Source: Chloroflexota bacterium (GTDB taxonomy: Bacteria > Chloroflexota > Anaerolineae > Anaerolineales > VGOW01). From it: a DNA stretch of 64,000 bases. Position 1 is the stretch's first letter. Every line of letters starts with the position of its first letter. The position numbers and the translations under genes were made by a program. Below, one piece after another: positions 15,827-24,939 of the stretch. A model generated the notes under the pieces. That model saw only the letters and a program-made list of their open reading frames with translations, did not search any database and had not been told where the DNA came from. The DNA lies in the NCBI GenBank assembly GCA_016197225.1, contig JACPWC010000013.1:25181-89180 (forward strand), read 5' to 3'.

Positions 15827-18700
15827 ATGCCTTTTTCTTTCGAGGGATCCAAAGACGAAGTTGCCCGGCTGGTGAAGCACTTTCTCACCAACAAGGCCAC
15901 GTATATTGCCCCGGCTTATAAAGAAGCCCACGCCCGGCAGGAGTTTATTGACCCGCTGTTTATGGCCCTCAACTGGGACGTGCCGAACCGCCAGCGCGCC
16001 GCGCCCGACTACCGCGAAGTCATTGTCGAAGATTCGCTGGCTATGGAAGGCTACGCTTCGCGGAAAGCGCCCGACTACGCCTTCCGCGTCGGGCGCGAGC
16101 GCAAGTTTTTTGTCGAAGCCAAGAAGCCGGGCGTGGATTTGAAAACCGCCGCCGCGCCTGCTTATCAACTCCGGCGCTACGTCTGGAGCGCCAAACTGCC
16201 GCTCTCGATTCTCACCGATTTTGAAGAGCTGGCCGTCTACGATTGCCGCCTCCGCCCCAATGAAAAAGACAAGCCGGGCGTGGCGCGGGTGAATTACCTG
16301 ACGTGCGAAGAATACGCCGACCGCTGGCAGGAAGTGTGGGACGTATTTTCGCGGGAGGCGGTGTGGGGCGGTTCGTTTGACCAGTTTGCGCAAGCAGGCA
16401 AAAACAAACGCGGCACGTCCGAAGTGGACGCCGAGTTTCTGAAAGAGATTGAAGGCTGGCGGGAGGCGCTGGCCAAAAACATCGCCCTGCGCAACCCGCG
16501 CCTGACCATTGACGAACTGAACGACGCGGTGCAACGCCTCATTGACCGCCTCATCTTTTTGCGGATGGCCGAAGACCGAGGCGTTGAAGACTACGGCCAA
16601 CTGCAACGTCTGGCCGAGGGCGAAGGCATTTATGCCGGATTGCTGGCGCTCTCGCGCAAGGCGGACGCCAAATACAACTCCGGGCTGTTCGACTTTTCAA
16701 AAGGCGGCGACACCGTCACCCCCCGTCTCGCCGTTGACGACAAAGCCCTGCGCCCCATTCTGGCCGACCTGTATTACCCGCAATCGCCGTATGAGTTCAG
16801 CGTCCTGCCCGCCGAAATTTTGGGCAACGTTTACGAGCAGTTTCTTGGAAAAGTGATCCGCCTCACCGCTTCACATCAGGCCAAAGTGGAAGAGAAGCCG
16901 GAAGTGAAGAAGGCGGGCGGGGTCTATTACACGCCGGCTTACATCGTGGAGTACATCGTCAAAAACACGGTGGGCAAGCAGATTGAAGGCCAAAGCCCCA
17001 AACAACTCAAAGGCTTCCGGGTGCTGGATATGGCCTGTGGTTCAGGCTCTTTTCTGCTTGGCGCGTATCAGTATCTTTTGGACTATTACCAACACTGGTA
17101 CACCGGGCATCAGCCCGAAAAGCACCCCGGCGCGGTGCGCCCACACGGCGAAGCGTGGCGGCTGACCACTGCCGAGAAGAAGCGAATTCTGGTCGAGCAT
17201 ATTTTTGGGGTGGACATTGACCGGCAGGCGGTGGAGGTGACCAAGCTGAGTCTTCTGCTCAAAGTGCTGGAAGGCGAGAGCGATGAAACCCTGGGCAAGC
17301 AACTGGCGCTCTTGCAGGAACGCGCCCTGCCCAACCTTGACCGCAACATCAAATGCGGCAACAGCTTGATTGGCCCGGATTATTTTAGCGGGCAACTGCT
17401 GAAGGATGACGACGAACTGCGCCGGGTGAATCCGTTTGATTGGGCGGCGGAATTTCCCGATGCGATGAAGGCGGGCGGGTTTGATTGTGTGATTGGGAAT
17501 CCGCCGTATGTATTGATTGATGATGCGATTGGCAAAGACCACTTGCGACAGAAGTACGTGTTATCTTCTGGCAAGCCTGATTTGTACAGATATTTCGTTG
17601 AATGCTCACTCGGTTTGAGCAAACGTGGCGGAAGATTTGGATTCATTATTCCCAACACAATACTCACGATTCCGGCGGGCAGGGATTTGCGTAAGTATTT
17701 GTTGACTGAAGGTGGGTTAAATCTAATTGTGAACTTTTGGGGCCAAGTTTTCAACCGGGTTTCGGTGAATAGCATCATTCTCTTTACTGAAAAGGGTAAG
17801 TCCCATGATGCTATAGAAATAATCGAAGACAAAAGCAATTTGCCAAATCATGGCACACTCGCACTTGCTCAACAACAGAGCAGGCTGGTTACAACAGCAT
17901 CCTGGCTCGCTAACGACGAGTTCCAGATTCAATTGTCGTCAACTGCCAACGTGGATCTGCTCATTAGAAAAATAAAGGCGGCTTCAGTTGAATTGGCTTC
18001 AGTTGCCAAATACACATTGGGGATGCAGGTTTATCACAACTCAATGCACACAAAGCAACAAATTGAAGAGCGTGTTTACCATGCGCCAACAAAAAAGAAT
18101 CGGTCGTTTTGGCCCGAATCCGGTGGGCGGAACATCGGCCGGTATTTCTTTCGTGACACCTTCAAAGAATATGTGTCCTATGGTGAGTGGTGCTACAACA
18201 AGCCAGATTGGGAATTTTGTTCTCAGCCCCGAATACTGATACGCGAAATTCCTAGCGGCAAGGGCCTGGTATGTGCTTTTACCGATACCGTCCACGTATC
18301 CAACAAGGCGGTCATAATTATCATCCCTGCTCAATTGTCTGCAACATATTTGCTCGGCATATTGAACTCAAGGCTTATTGGCTTCTACGTGAGTGCTACT
18401 GGTGAGAAGGGCGCACAACGTCTATTCCCTCGCATATCACTTACTACTGCAAGAAGACTCCCCATCCGCCCCATCAACTTCTCCGACCCCGCCGACAAAG
18501 CCCGGCACGACCAAATGGTAATGCTGGTGGAGCAAATGCTGGACTTGCACAAGCGCAAGGCTCAAGCCAAAGACGCCGTCGGGCAGGAGCGCCTGCAGAG
18601 GCTCATCGATTCCGCCGACAAGCAAATTGACGCGCTGGTTTATGAGTTGTACGAATTGACGGCGGAGGAGATTGCGGTGGTGGAAGGGGCTAATAAATAA
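15827..18700 (+). CDS. Type IIG restriction-modification enzyme (nuclease-methylase-specificity fusion)
   Basis: The 957-residue single-chain enzyme has three parts. The N-terminal PD-(D/E)xK nuclease shows PDYAF... FFVEAKKP near residues 82-105. The adenine methylase has VYYTPAYIVEYIV, the AdoMet loop LDMACGSGSF (about 400-410), DIDRQAVEVTKLSL and catalytic NPPY (about 558-561). The C-terminal region (about 700-900) should recognise DNA. It matches Eco57I/MmeI-like architecture. Bases about 17500-18455 are clearly AT-richer than the rest, suggesting an exchanged specificity region. It directly follows the AAA ATPase genes; no separate methylase or S subunit is present. Confidence 0.9.
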   Translation: MPFSFEGSKDEVARLVKHFLTNKATYIAPAYKEAHARQEFIDPLFMALNWDVPNRQRAAPDYREVIVEDSLAMEGYASRKAPDYAFRVGRERKFFVEAKKPGVDLKTAAAPAYQLRRYVWSAKLPLSILTDFEELAVYDCRLRPNEKDKPGVARVNYLTCEEYADRWQEVWDVFSREAVWGGSFDQFAQAGKNKRGTSEVDAEFLKEIEGWREALAKNIALRNPRLTIDELNDAVQRLIDRLIFLRMAEDRGVEDYGQLQRLAEGEGIYAGLLALSRKADAKYNSGLFDFSKGGDTVTPRLAVDDKALRPILADLYYPQSPYEFSVLPAEILGNVYEQFLGKVIRLTASHQAKVEEKPEVKKAGGVYYTPAYIVEYIVKNTVGKQIEGQSPKQLKGFRVLDMACGSGSFLLGAYQYLLDYYQHWYTGHQPEKHPGAVRPHGEAWRLTTAEKKRILVEHIFGVDIDRQAVEVTKLSLLLKVLEGESDETLGKQLALLQERALPNLDRNIKCGNSLIGPDYFSGQLLKDDDELRRVNPFDWAAEFPDAMKAGGFDCVIGNPPYVLIDDAIGKDHLRQKYVLSSGKPDLYRYFVECSLGLSKRGGRFGFIIPNTILTIPAGRDLRKYLLTEGGLNLIVNFWGQVFNRVSVNSIILFTEKGKSHDAIEIIEDKSNLPNHGTLALAQQQSRLVTTASWLANDEFQIQLSSTANVDLLIRKIKAASVELASVAKYTLGMQVYHNSMHTKQQIEERVYHAPTKKNRSFWPESGGRNIGRYFFRDTFKEYVSYGEWCYNKPDWEFCSQPRILIREIPSGKGLVCAFTDTVHVSNKAVIIIIPAQLSATYLLGILNSRLIGFYVSATGEKGAQRLFPRISLTTARRLPIRPINFSDPADKARHDQMVMLVEQMLDLHKRKAQAKDAVGQERLQRLIDSADKQIDALVYELYELTAEEIAVVEGANK

Positions 18701-18843
18701 GCAGGAGGAAGGCGATGTCTCTAATCCGCTAGATGGCCTGGTTCACACTTCACCTTTGTTCCTGCGGCGGGAGCTTCCCAGCGGTATCCAGGCAATCGTT
18801 AGAAAAGGTTGTCGGGCGGATTAGAGCGTCTAACAATCATCGT
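18701..18843. other. Short intergenic stretch, nothing recognised
   Basis: No coding frame, hairpin or promoter was supported between the restriction enzyme and the convergent membrane protein gene. Confidence 0.4.
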
Positions 18844-19173
18844 TTACCTCTTCCCGGCCGCCCACCCGCAAGCCAGCCCGAGGCCGCCGCTCACGCCCAG
18901 CGCAAAGAGAACATCAATCGCAAACGCCGCCACGTTGAAATTGGCGCGATAGGCAAAGCCGCCCTGCTCCAAAAACAACAGCGGGAAGCCCAGGCGCACA
19001 ATATCATCCGCACAGCCCGACACGCCCAGCACCGCCGTGATGCCACAATCCGATTGAAAGTGGGCGGCCACCAGAGTCAGGCCGGCAAAGGCCGCCAGCC
19101 CCAACCCGAAACCGAGGGCGAAGAACAAGAGGCGTCTTGGCAGTTGGCGGGCAAATTCGTTTTGCGCGTTCAT
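18844..19173 (-). CDS. Small membrane protein, unknown
   Basis: The 109-residue protein has two strong hydrophobic segments (LLFFALGFGLGLAAFAGLTLVA and FAIDVLFALGVSGGLGLACGW) around a short loop containing two Cys. This strand is preferred over the Arg/Gln-rich frame on the other strand because of the membrane-helix pattern. No family was recognised. Confidence 0.5.
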   Translation of the reverse strand: MNAQNEFARQLPRRLLFFALGFGLGLAAFAGLTLVAAHFQSDCGITAVLGVSGCADDIVRLGFPLLFLEQGGFAYRANFNVAAFAIDVLFALGVSGGLGLACGWAAGKR

Positions 19174-19218
19174 CGCCGGAAGTTTATCAGCGTTGCCGGT
19201 TCAGGGCAATTGCGGGCA

Positions 19219-19277
19219 AGACCTGCCGGGTCTGGTTGACAAGATGATGAATTAAGTTTGCCAGGCCCGGCAGGTCT
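19219..19277. repeat. AGACCTGCCGGG inverted repeat
   Basis: AGACCTGCCGGGTCTGG and CCAGGCCCGGCAGGTCT are long near-perfect arms around a ~24-base AT-rich loop. The arms are also flanked by GCCGGTT/GCCGGCAA low-complexity sequence. Confidence 0.75.
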
Positions 19278-19365
19278 CATCGCCGGCAACGATTGCCGGT
19301 TGCAATCAACGTGCTTCCGGCGTATTATGGGCGCATTGCCTCAAACATCGGCAGGAGCATCCTTC

Positions 19366-19674
19366 ATGAAGTGGCAAGAAATCCGCAACCATTATCCCCA
19401 GCAATGGCTTCTGCTTGAAGCCATCAAGGCCCGCTCCAAAGCTGGCAAACGAATTCTTGAGCAGTTGTCGGTGGTGAGTGCCTATCCCGACTCGGTGACT
19501 GCCATGAAAGGTTACACCCAACTTCATCGCGAAGCGCCGGAACGCGAACTTTATATTTTTCACACCGCCCGCGAGACTCTTGACGTTTCTGAGCGGCGCT
19601 GGCTGGGCATTCGCGGGGCGCACTGTCTTTTCGGCAGACAAAGTTCTAGCCATCGGCCTGAAATTGGAAACTGA
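19366..19674 (+). CDS. Conserved hypothetical usually paired with a retropepsin-like gene
   Basis: ATG 19366 follows AGGAG. The first ~85 residues (MKWQEIRNHYPQQWLLLEA... TQLHREAPERELYIFHTARE... ERRWLGIRG) look like a small conserved protein that, from memory, sits just upstream of a retropepsin-like aspartic protease in many genomes. That protein normally ends near WLGIRG. Here the frame runs on for ~17 unrelated residues because the downstream protease has been fused in by a deletion. Confidence 0.65.
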   Translation: MKWQEIRNHYPQQWLLLEAIKARSKAGKRILEQLSVVSAYPDSVTAMKGYTQLHREAPERELYIFHTARETLDVSERRWLGIRGAHCLFGRQSSSHRPEIGN

Positions 19675-19921
19675 CGACGTTGTTCATCGTATTCGCGGCG
19701 TCGGCGGCGCAGAGTTTGTTTTCACCAAACGAATTAGCCGCCTGTCACTTGGCAAACTCGAAGCCAGCGAGTTTGAAATTGAAGTTGGCGCCATGGATTA
19801 CGGCTTCGACATGGATGGAATCATTGGAATGGATTTCCTCACCCAAGTCGGCGCAGTTATTGATTTGAAGCGGTTGGAAATTTACCAGAAACCAAAAGAC
19901 GTGAAACGAAAGCGCCTCTGA
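19622..19921 (+). pseudogene. Retropepsin-like aspartic protease, N-terminally deleted
   Basis: Frame 2 encodes TVFSADKVLAIGLKLETDD, GVGGAEFVFTK, AMDYGFDMDGIIGMDFLTQ and GAVIDLKRLE, the C-terminal two-thirds of a retropepsin-like protease. The N-terminal third, which carries the catalytic DTG(A/S) loop just before VFSADKV, is absent. The bases that precede it are the end of the neighbouring gene (WLGIRG in frame 1). No start codon or ribosome site serves the remnant well. It should be inactive. Confidence 0.7.
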
Positions 19922-20016
19922 AGGGTTGATCATTTTCACAAGGAACCGGATGGACTAACGAAGAAGGGTTAGGCCCATTTCAAGAAAGAGAAGCTCATTT
20001 CCTAACAGGACACTCA

Positions 20017-22131
20017 ATGACCCGACCCTCCGCCAAGATGGGCCAACCTGTCATCAAAGTTGAAAACCTTGCCATTGCCTACGAAACCCGGGCCGGCGAC
20101 GTAAACGCCGTCCGCGATGTGTCGTTTGAAATTCATCGCGGCGAAACGCTGGGCCTGGTCGGCGAATCCGGTTGCGGCAAGAGCACCGTCGCCTACGGCC
20201 TCGTCAACTACCTGGGCCGCAACGGCAAGATCGTCAAGGGCGACATCCACTTTCAGGGCCAGTCCCTCGTCGGGCGCTCCGCCGAAGAGCTTCGCAAACT
20301 GCGCGGCGACCAGATCAGCATGGTCTATCAGGACCCGATGACCTCGCTCAACCCGGTGCTCCGCATCGGCGAGCAAATGACGGAAGTGCTCACCGTCCAT
20401 CGCGGCATTTCGCACGCCGAAGCTTACGAGCGTTGCCTCAAGATGCTGGAGCGCGTCTACATGCCCGACCCGCGCAAGGTGATGGATCGCTACCCGCACC
20501 AGGTCAGCGGCGGCCAGCAACAACGCGTCGTCATCGCCATGGCCTTGCTCAACAACCCGGCCCTGCTGGTAATGGACGAGCCGACGACCGCCCTCGACGT
20601 GACGGTGGAAGCCGCCGTGCTCGACCTCATCGCCGACCTGCGCCGCGACTTCGACACCGCCATCCTCTTCATCAGCCACAACCTGGGCGTGGTAGCCCGC
20701 GTGTGCGAGCGGGTGGGCGTCATGTACGCCGGCGAACTGGTGGAGATGTCGGCCGTGCGCGAAATCTTCACCAGCCCCAAACACCCTTACACCCAGGGCC
20801 TCATCCGCTGCCTGCCCAAGATCGGCAAAAGCAAAGACAGCAACACCCTTTATCCCATCCGGGGCCGTGTGCCCTCACCGGCCAACCTGCCGCCGGGTTG
20901 CGTCTTTGAGCCGCGCTGCGACTACGCCCGCGACGCCTGCCGCGCCGAGCGCCCCGCCCTGCGCCAACTCGGCGAGACTCATTTCAGCCGCTGTCTGTTC
21001 TCGGAAGAGATCGAACCGTCGCAGTGGACTCCGCCTGCCGGCCTGATCATTCCCCCCGCGCCGGGCGCGAAGGTGACGCCGCCGACGAACGGGGAAACGA
21101 TCCTCAACGTCACCGGCCTCAAAACTCACTACCCTCACGCCGACTCGTCGCCCCTCAGCCTGATCGGCCTGGGGAAGAAAGAGTACGTCAAAGCTGTTGA
21201 CGGCGTCACCTTCCAGGTTCCACGCGGGCTGACTCTGGGCATCGTGGGCGAGTCCGGGTGTGGCAAGAGTACCCTCATCAAGTCCATCATCGGGCTGGAA
21301 GACGTGACCGGCGGCGAGGCCAAATTCATGGGCTTCGACATCAAAGACAACGTCGGGCGGCGCGACCTGTCGCTGATCAAAGAACTGCAAATGGTGTTCC
21401 AGAACCCGGACGCGACGATGAATCCCAGCTACAGCGTCGGGCAACAGATCGAGCGCCCGCTCAGGCGCTTCAACATCGTGCCTAAAGAAGGCGTGCGCGA
21501 CGAAGTTATCCGCCTGCTTCGGGCGGTGAAGCTGGACGAGTATTACTATGATCGCCTGCCGCGCCAGCTCAGTGGCGGCGAGAAACAACGGGTGGGCATT
21601 GCCCGCGCCTTCGCCGGCCGGCCCGACCTGGTGTTGTGCGACGAGCCGGTGTCGGCCCTGGACGTGTCGGTGCAGGCCGCCGTGCTCAACCTTCTGCTCG
21701 AAATTCAGCAGGAGCATGGCACGACGATGATCTTCATCTCGCACGATCTCAGCGTGGTGCGCTTCATCTCCGATTACGTGGCCGTGATGTACCTGGGCCA
21801 GATCATGGAGATCGGCCCGGCCCAGGCCATCTACGCCCCGCCTTATCATCCCTACACCGAATCGTTGCTGGCCGCCGTCCCCATTCCCGACCCGGACGTG
21901 GCCCAGAAACACATCCGGCTCGAAGGTTCTGTGCCCAGCCCGCTGAACCCGCCGAGTGGGTGCCGCTTCCACACCCGTTGTCCGCGCCGCCAATTACTGC
22001 CCGACGGCGGCAAGGTGTGCGAAACTCAAACCCCGCCCTGGCAGGATGCCGGCAACGGCCACCAAATCTTCTGCCACATTCCGTTGGAGCAGTTACATTC
22101 GTTGGAACCGGTCGTTACAACACAAGAATGA
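20017..22131 (+). CDS. Oligopeptide-type ABC transporter ATPase, two nucleotide-binding domains fused
   Basis: The 704-residue protein is a DppD-DppF/OppD-OppF fusion. NBD1: Walker A GESGCGKST near residue 48, VSGGQQQR signature, LVMDEPTTALD. NBD2: GESGCGKSTLIKS, LSGGEKQRV, LCDEPVSALD. Each ends with the peptide/nickel C-terminal module (PSPANLPPGC and PSPLNPPSGCRFHTRCP) with its Cys cluster. These energise uptake of peptides, nickel or opines. No permease or binding-protein gene is adjacent, so it is an orphan ATPase here. ATG 20017 has AGGA upstream; ATG 20038 is an alternative. Confidence 0.9.
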   Translation: MTRPSAKMGQPVIKVENLAIAYETRAGDVNAVRDVSFEIHRGETLGLVGESGCGKSTVAYGLVNYLGRNGKIVKGDIHFQGQSLVGRSAEELRKLRGDQISMVYQDPMTSLNPVLRIGEQMTEVLTVHRGISHAEAYERCLKMLERVYMPDPRKVMDRYPHQVSGGQQQRVVIAMALLNNPALLVMDEPTTALDVTVEAAVLDLIADLRRDFDTAILFISHNLGVVARVCERVGVMYAGELVEMSAVREIFTSPKHPYTQGLIRCLPKIGKSKDSNTLYPIRGRVPSPANLPPGCVFEPRCDYARDACRAERPALRQLGETHFSRCLFSEEIEPSQWTPPAGLIIPPAPGAKVTPPTNGETILNVTGLKTHYPHADSSPLSLIGLGKKEYVKAVDGVTFQVPRGLTLGIVGESGCGKSTLIKSIIGLEDVTGGEAKFMGFDIKDNVGRRDLSLIKELQMVFQNPDATMNPSYSVGQQIERPLRRFNIVPKEGVRDEVIRLLRAVKLDEYYYDRLPRQLSGGEKQRVGIARAFAGRPDLVLCDEPVSALDVSVQAAVLNLLLEIQQEHGTTMIFISHDLSVVRFISDYVAVMYLGQIMEIGPAQAIYAPPYHPYTESLLAAVPIPDPDVAQKHIRLEGSVPSPLNPPSGCRFHTRCPRRQLLPDGGKVCETQTPPWQDAGNGHQIFCHIPLEQLHSLEPVVTTQE

Positions 22132-22190
22132 CAAATGGAAAATGACAAATGACGGACGGGCACACATTCGTCATTTGTCATTCGTCATTG
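22132..22190. repeat. AATGACAAATGACG / CGTCATTTGTCATT inverted repeat
   Basis: A low-complexity hairpin fills the gap between the ABC ATPase and the CBS gene. It is built of ATGACAAATG units and their complement. Confidence 0.8.
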
Positions 22191-22202
22191 TCATGACCTG
22201 CC

Positions 22203-22868
22203 ATGCTTGTCAAAGACTACATGACCCGCCACCCGATTTTGATTGAGCCGACCAAGCGCGTGGTTGACGCCCAACGGCTCATGGCCGAGAACAACATCCG
22301 TCACCTGCCGGTGGTGGACGACGGCAAGATGTTGCTGGGTCTGGTCACGCGCCAGCGGCTCACCATTTCGCCGGAGAAACTGGGAAGCCTGGACGTGTGG
22401 GAGATCACCCGCTACCTGGCCGACCTGACGGCGAGCAAAGTGATGGTGACCGGCAAAGACCTTTGCACCATCGGCCCGGAAGCCACCCTTGAAGAGGCGG
22501 CTGAACTGATGATCCGCAACAAGATCAGCGGCCTGCCGGTGGTGGACGGCGACGGGGCCGTCGTCGGCATCCTCACCGAAACCGATCTGCTCATCGAACT
22601 GCAAAACCTGCTGGGCGCGCAGGACGCGGGCTGGCGGGTGGTGATGCGCGTGCCGGATCGCAAGGGCGAGTTCAACAAATTGACGAAGGCCGTCTCTGAG
22701 AAGGGCTGGGGCATTATGGCCATGGGCAGTGTGCGCGCACCCAGGCAGCCGGATCGTTGGGACCTGGTGTTGAAGATTCGACACTGCACCAAAGACGAGC
22801 TGATGGCGGTGTTGCAAAAGATCGAAGGACAGGAAATTGTGGACGTGCGGGAGACGGGCGGCGGCTGA
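22203..22868 (+). CDS. CBS-domain pair protein with C-terminal ACT-like region
   Basis: The 221-residue protein has two CBS motifs (YMTRHPILIEPTKRVVDA... NNIRHLPVVDDG and DLCTIGPEATLEEAAELM... KISGLPVVDGDGAVVGILTETDL), which together form a Bateman nucleotide-sensing module. Residues ~145-221 (WRVVMRVPDRKGEFNKLTKAV) resemble an ACT domain, as in AcuB-like regulators. Likely a ligand-sensing regulator of a partner protein; the partner is not evident. The stop lies in a GCTGAGCTTGTCGAAGC half-palindrome (22865-22881), a common dispersed element. Confidence 0.85.
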   Translation: MLVKDYMTRHPILIEPTKRVVDAQRLMAENNIRHLPVVDDGKMLLGLVTRQRLTISPEKLGSLDVWEITRYLADLTASKVMVTGKDLCTIGPEATLEEAAELMIRNKISGLPVVDGDGAVVGILTETDLLIELQNLLGAQDAGWRVVMRVPDRKGEFNKLTKAVSEKGWGIMAMGSVRAPRQPDRWDLVLKIRHCTKDELMAVLQKIEGQEIVDVRETGGG

Positions 22869-22896
22869 GCTTGTCGAAGCCTGATCAACGACGGAC

Positions 22897-23223
22897 ATGG
22901 ACACCCACCGCCGGAAACCCTGGGGGCTGTTCCTGCTGGGCTTGAGCATTGGCGGGCTGGCCCTGTTTCTCTGTTTGGGGCTGGCGGCTCACGGGCTGGT
23001 TGCCAACGAGGTGCGATGTTATTCAGTCGGGCAACCGCTGACGCCGATGGAGAAAGTTCTGCTGGAGGGCCGCGCTGTGGATTGCATTGACAACCGGTGC
23101 TGGCTGGTGCTCAAGTTCAACCGGGCCGGCGGCGCCAGTTGCTTCTTCTCGCGGACGGCGGCCTCTATGGCAGTCGAAGGCGAAGCCCGACCGACCGCAT
23201 CACAAACACCATCCGGCCATTAG
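22897..23223 (+). CDS. Hypothetical single-pass membrane protein
   Basis: 108 residues: an N-terminal basic stretch, one helix (GLFLLGLSIGGLALFLCLGLAAHGLV) and an extracytoplasmic region with four Cys (CYSV, CIDNRC, CFF). Not recognised. It is convergent with, and overlaps by ~59 bases, the gene on the other strand, so at least one of the two ends may be wrong. Confidence 0.45.
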   Translation: MDTHRRKPWGLFLLGLSIGGLALFLCLGLAAHGLVANEVRCYSVGQPLTPMEKVLLEGRAVDCIDNRCWLVLKFNRAGGASCFFSRTAASMAVEGEARPTASQTPSGH

Positions 23224-23584
23224 AGGTGTCGCACACCATCACGCTGGTCTGCCGTTCGATCACCGCCCACGTCGTCGCCTTCGCCATTTGAATACAGGCG
23301 CTCTGGGCCCACGTTTCCGGCCCCAGAGAAAACTGATTCGAGTACCAGTTGTAAACTTCAGGGAAAGGATCAGTGGTGCGGTAGGATGAGTCGCGCCGCA
23401 TGACGATGTGAGGCACGTACTTGTAAATCGTCTGGTCGCCCACCAGCGTCGCGCCGGGGTAATCGGCGGCGCGGGCGTATTGCACCAGCCACAGCGCAAA
23501 CGCCGTGCCGCCCAGCGCCAGGGCCACGCACAGCAAGGTGGCCAGCCCGAACAACCAACGGCGATTGCTCAAGTAATTTTGCAC
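23165..23584 (-). CDS. Hypothetical membrane-anchored protein
   Basis: GTG 23584 is chosen because the frame upstream of it (to a TTG at 23629) is encoded by a GAGACGCC/GGCGTCT hairpin. About 139 residues: one helix (LFGLATLLCVALALGGTAFALWLV) followed by a soluble domain (YPGATLVGDQTIYKYVPHIVMRRDSSYRTTDP...). Unknown family. Convergent overlap with the 22897 gene. Confidence 0.5.
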   Translation of the reverse strand: MQNYLSNRRWLFGLATLLCVALALGGTAFALWLVQYARAADYPGATLVGDQTIYKYVPHIVMRRDSSYRTTDPFPEVYNWYSNQFSLGPETWAQSACIQMAKATTWAVIERQTSVMVCDTSNGRMVFVMRSVGLRLRLP

Positions 23585-23599
23585 GCCGTCATTATACTG

Positions 23600-23636
23600 T
23601 AGAGACGCCCTCGGAGGCGTCTTTTTCAAATATAAT
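23600..23636 (+). promoter_or_regulatory. GAGACGCC hairpin with T-run, then a TATAAT box
   Basis: GACGCC/GGCGTC with TTTTT can act as a terminator. TATAAT follows at 23631-23636, 15 bases ahead of the oxidase ATG at 23652, so that mRNA would have an extremely short leader. No good -35 was found. Confidence 0.4.
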
Positions 23637-23651
23637 GCGTTCCAGACACCT

Positions 23652-24845
23652 ATGAAGACAAACTACGACACCATCGTCATCGGCTGCGGCGGCATCGGTA
23701 GCGCCGCCCTCTACTGGCTCTCGCGCCGGGCGGGCCAGGACGTGCTGAGCCTGGAGCAGTTCGAGATCGGCCACACCAAAGGCGGCTCGCAGGATCACTC
23801 GCGCATCATCCGCCTGACTTACGACTCCGACGAGTACACCCGTCTCACACCGCACAGCTACACCGCCTGGGCAACCGTCGAGGACGAATCGGGGCAGAAG
23901 ATCGTCCACAAAACCGGCGGCCTGACGATGGCGATCAAGGACGGCCCGCACCAGCACCACATTCACAACTACGCCAGGTCCATGACTCACTGCGACATTC
24001 CCTTCGAGCGGTTGAACGCCGACGAAGTGATGAAGCGTTACCCGCAGTGGACGTTTGATGAAGAGGTGGATGCGCTGTATCAGGCCGACATGGGGCTGGC
24101 CGACGCCATTAAGGGCAACGGCTCACACATCGCCCTGGCCCGCCGCCGCGGGGCGACGATCATTGATCGTTGCCCGGTTACGGCCATCCGCCCCGTAAAA
24201 GACGGCGTGGAAGTAGACACTGTAAAAGGGACGTTTTCAAGTCGGCGGCTGATCCTCACCGCCGGCGGCTGGACCGACAAGTTGTTGAAGAGCATCGGCC
24301 TCAGCTATCGCATCATCGTCACTCAGGAGCAAGTCACTTACTACGCCACGCCCAACGTCCGCGAGTTTTCCATTGGCCGCTTTCCGACCTTTATATGGGA
24401 AGGCGAGATTCCGGCCTACGGATTTCCGGTGTACGGCGAAGTGGCGACCAAGCTCGGCATTGACTGCGCCGGGCCGGTGGTGGATGCCGACACCCGCGAC
24501 TACATTCCAAGCGAGGCGCTGGAGCACATTTCGGAGTCGTGGCTCAAAAAGTATTGCCCCGGTTTCCTCGGCCCCATTCTTGTGACCAAAACCTGCCAGT
24601 ACGACATGCCTCGCGACCGCAACTTCATTCTGGACGCAGTGCCGGAGCATCCGCAGATTTCCGTCTTTGTCGGCGCGGGCCATGCCTACAAGTTCGCCTC
24701 ACTCGTCGGCAAAATCTTGAGCGAACTGGCTCTTGACGGGCAAACGCCTCACGACCTCTCGGCTTTCAAAGTCACCCGCCCTGCGATCACCGATCCCGAT
24801 TACGCAGTTTCATTCCAGCACCAGAGCGATTGGGGCGCAATGTAA
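23652..24845 (+). CDS. FAD-dependent amine oxidase, monomeric sarcosine oxidase / N-methyltryptophan oxidase family
   Basis: Family enzymes oxidise N-methyl amino acids (sarcosine, N-methyltryptophan) with O2, giving an amine, formaldehyde and H2O2. The 397-residue protein starts with a dinucleotide-binding fold (IVIGCGGIGSAALYWL). Cys315 in KTCQYDMPRD sits exactly where monomeric sarcosine oxidase attaches FAD covalently, and GAGHAYKFASLVGKILSELA closes the FAD domain. It precedes the dimethylglycine-dehydrogenase-like gene, consistent with stepwise demethylation. The exact substrate is inferred only. Confidence 0.88.
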   Translation: MKTNYDTIVIGCGGIGSAALYWLSRRAGQDVLSLEQFEIGHTKGGSQDHSRIIRLTYDSDEYTRLTPHSYTAWATVEDESGQKIVHKTGGLTMAIKDGPHQHHIHNYARSMTHCDIPFERLNADEVMKRYPQWTFDEEVDALYQADMGLADAIKGNGSHIALARRRGATIIDRCPVTAIRPVKDGVEVDTVKGTFSSRRLILTAGGWTDKLLKSIGLSYRIIVTQEQVTYYATPNVREFSIGRFPTFIWEGEIPAYGFPVYGEVATKLGIDCAGPVVDADTRDYIPSEALEHISESWLKKYCPGFLGPILVTKTCQYDMPRDRNFILDAVPEHPQISVFVGAGHAYKFASLVGKILSELALDGQTPHDLSAFKVTRPAITDPDYAVSFQHQSDWGAM

Positions 24846-24927
24846 ATCTGCCAGGGACGCGGACGCGAAGCGCGCGGATAAACGCGGATTTTTATAACAA
24901 GGAATCGCGAAAACCCGCGTCCCATAT
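24846..24927. repeat. GACGCGGACGCG low-complexity spacer
   Basis: GGGACGCGGACGCGAAGCGCG... AACGCGGA pairs partly with CGCGAAAACCCGCGTCCC. It fills the gap before the ribosome site of the next gene. Confidence 0.6.
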
Positions 24928-24939
24928 AAGGAGATGGTT

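Noticed and set aside
15827..18700. BREX PglX or other defence-island methylase
   Set aside because: An N-terminal nuclease motif and single-chain layout fit Type IIG, and no BREX partner genes are nearby.
20875..21993. 372-codon minus-strand frame opposite the ABC ATPase
   Set aside because: Shadow of the second nucleotide-binding domain; composition typical of antisense frames.
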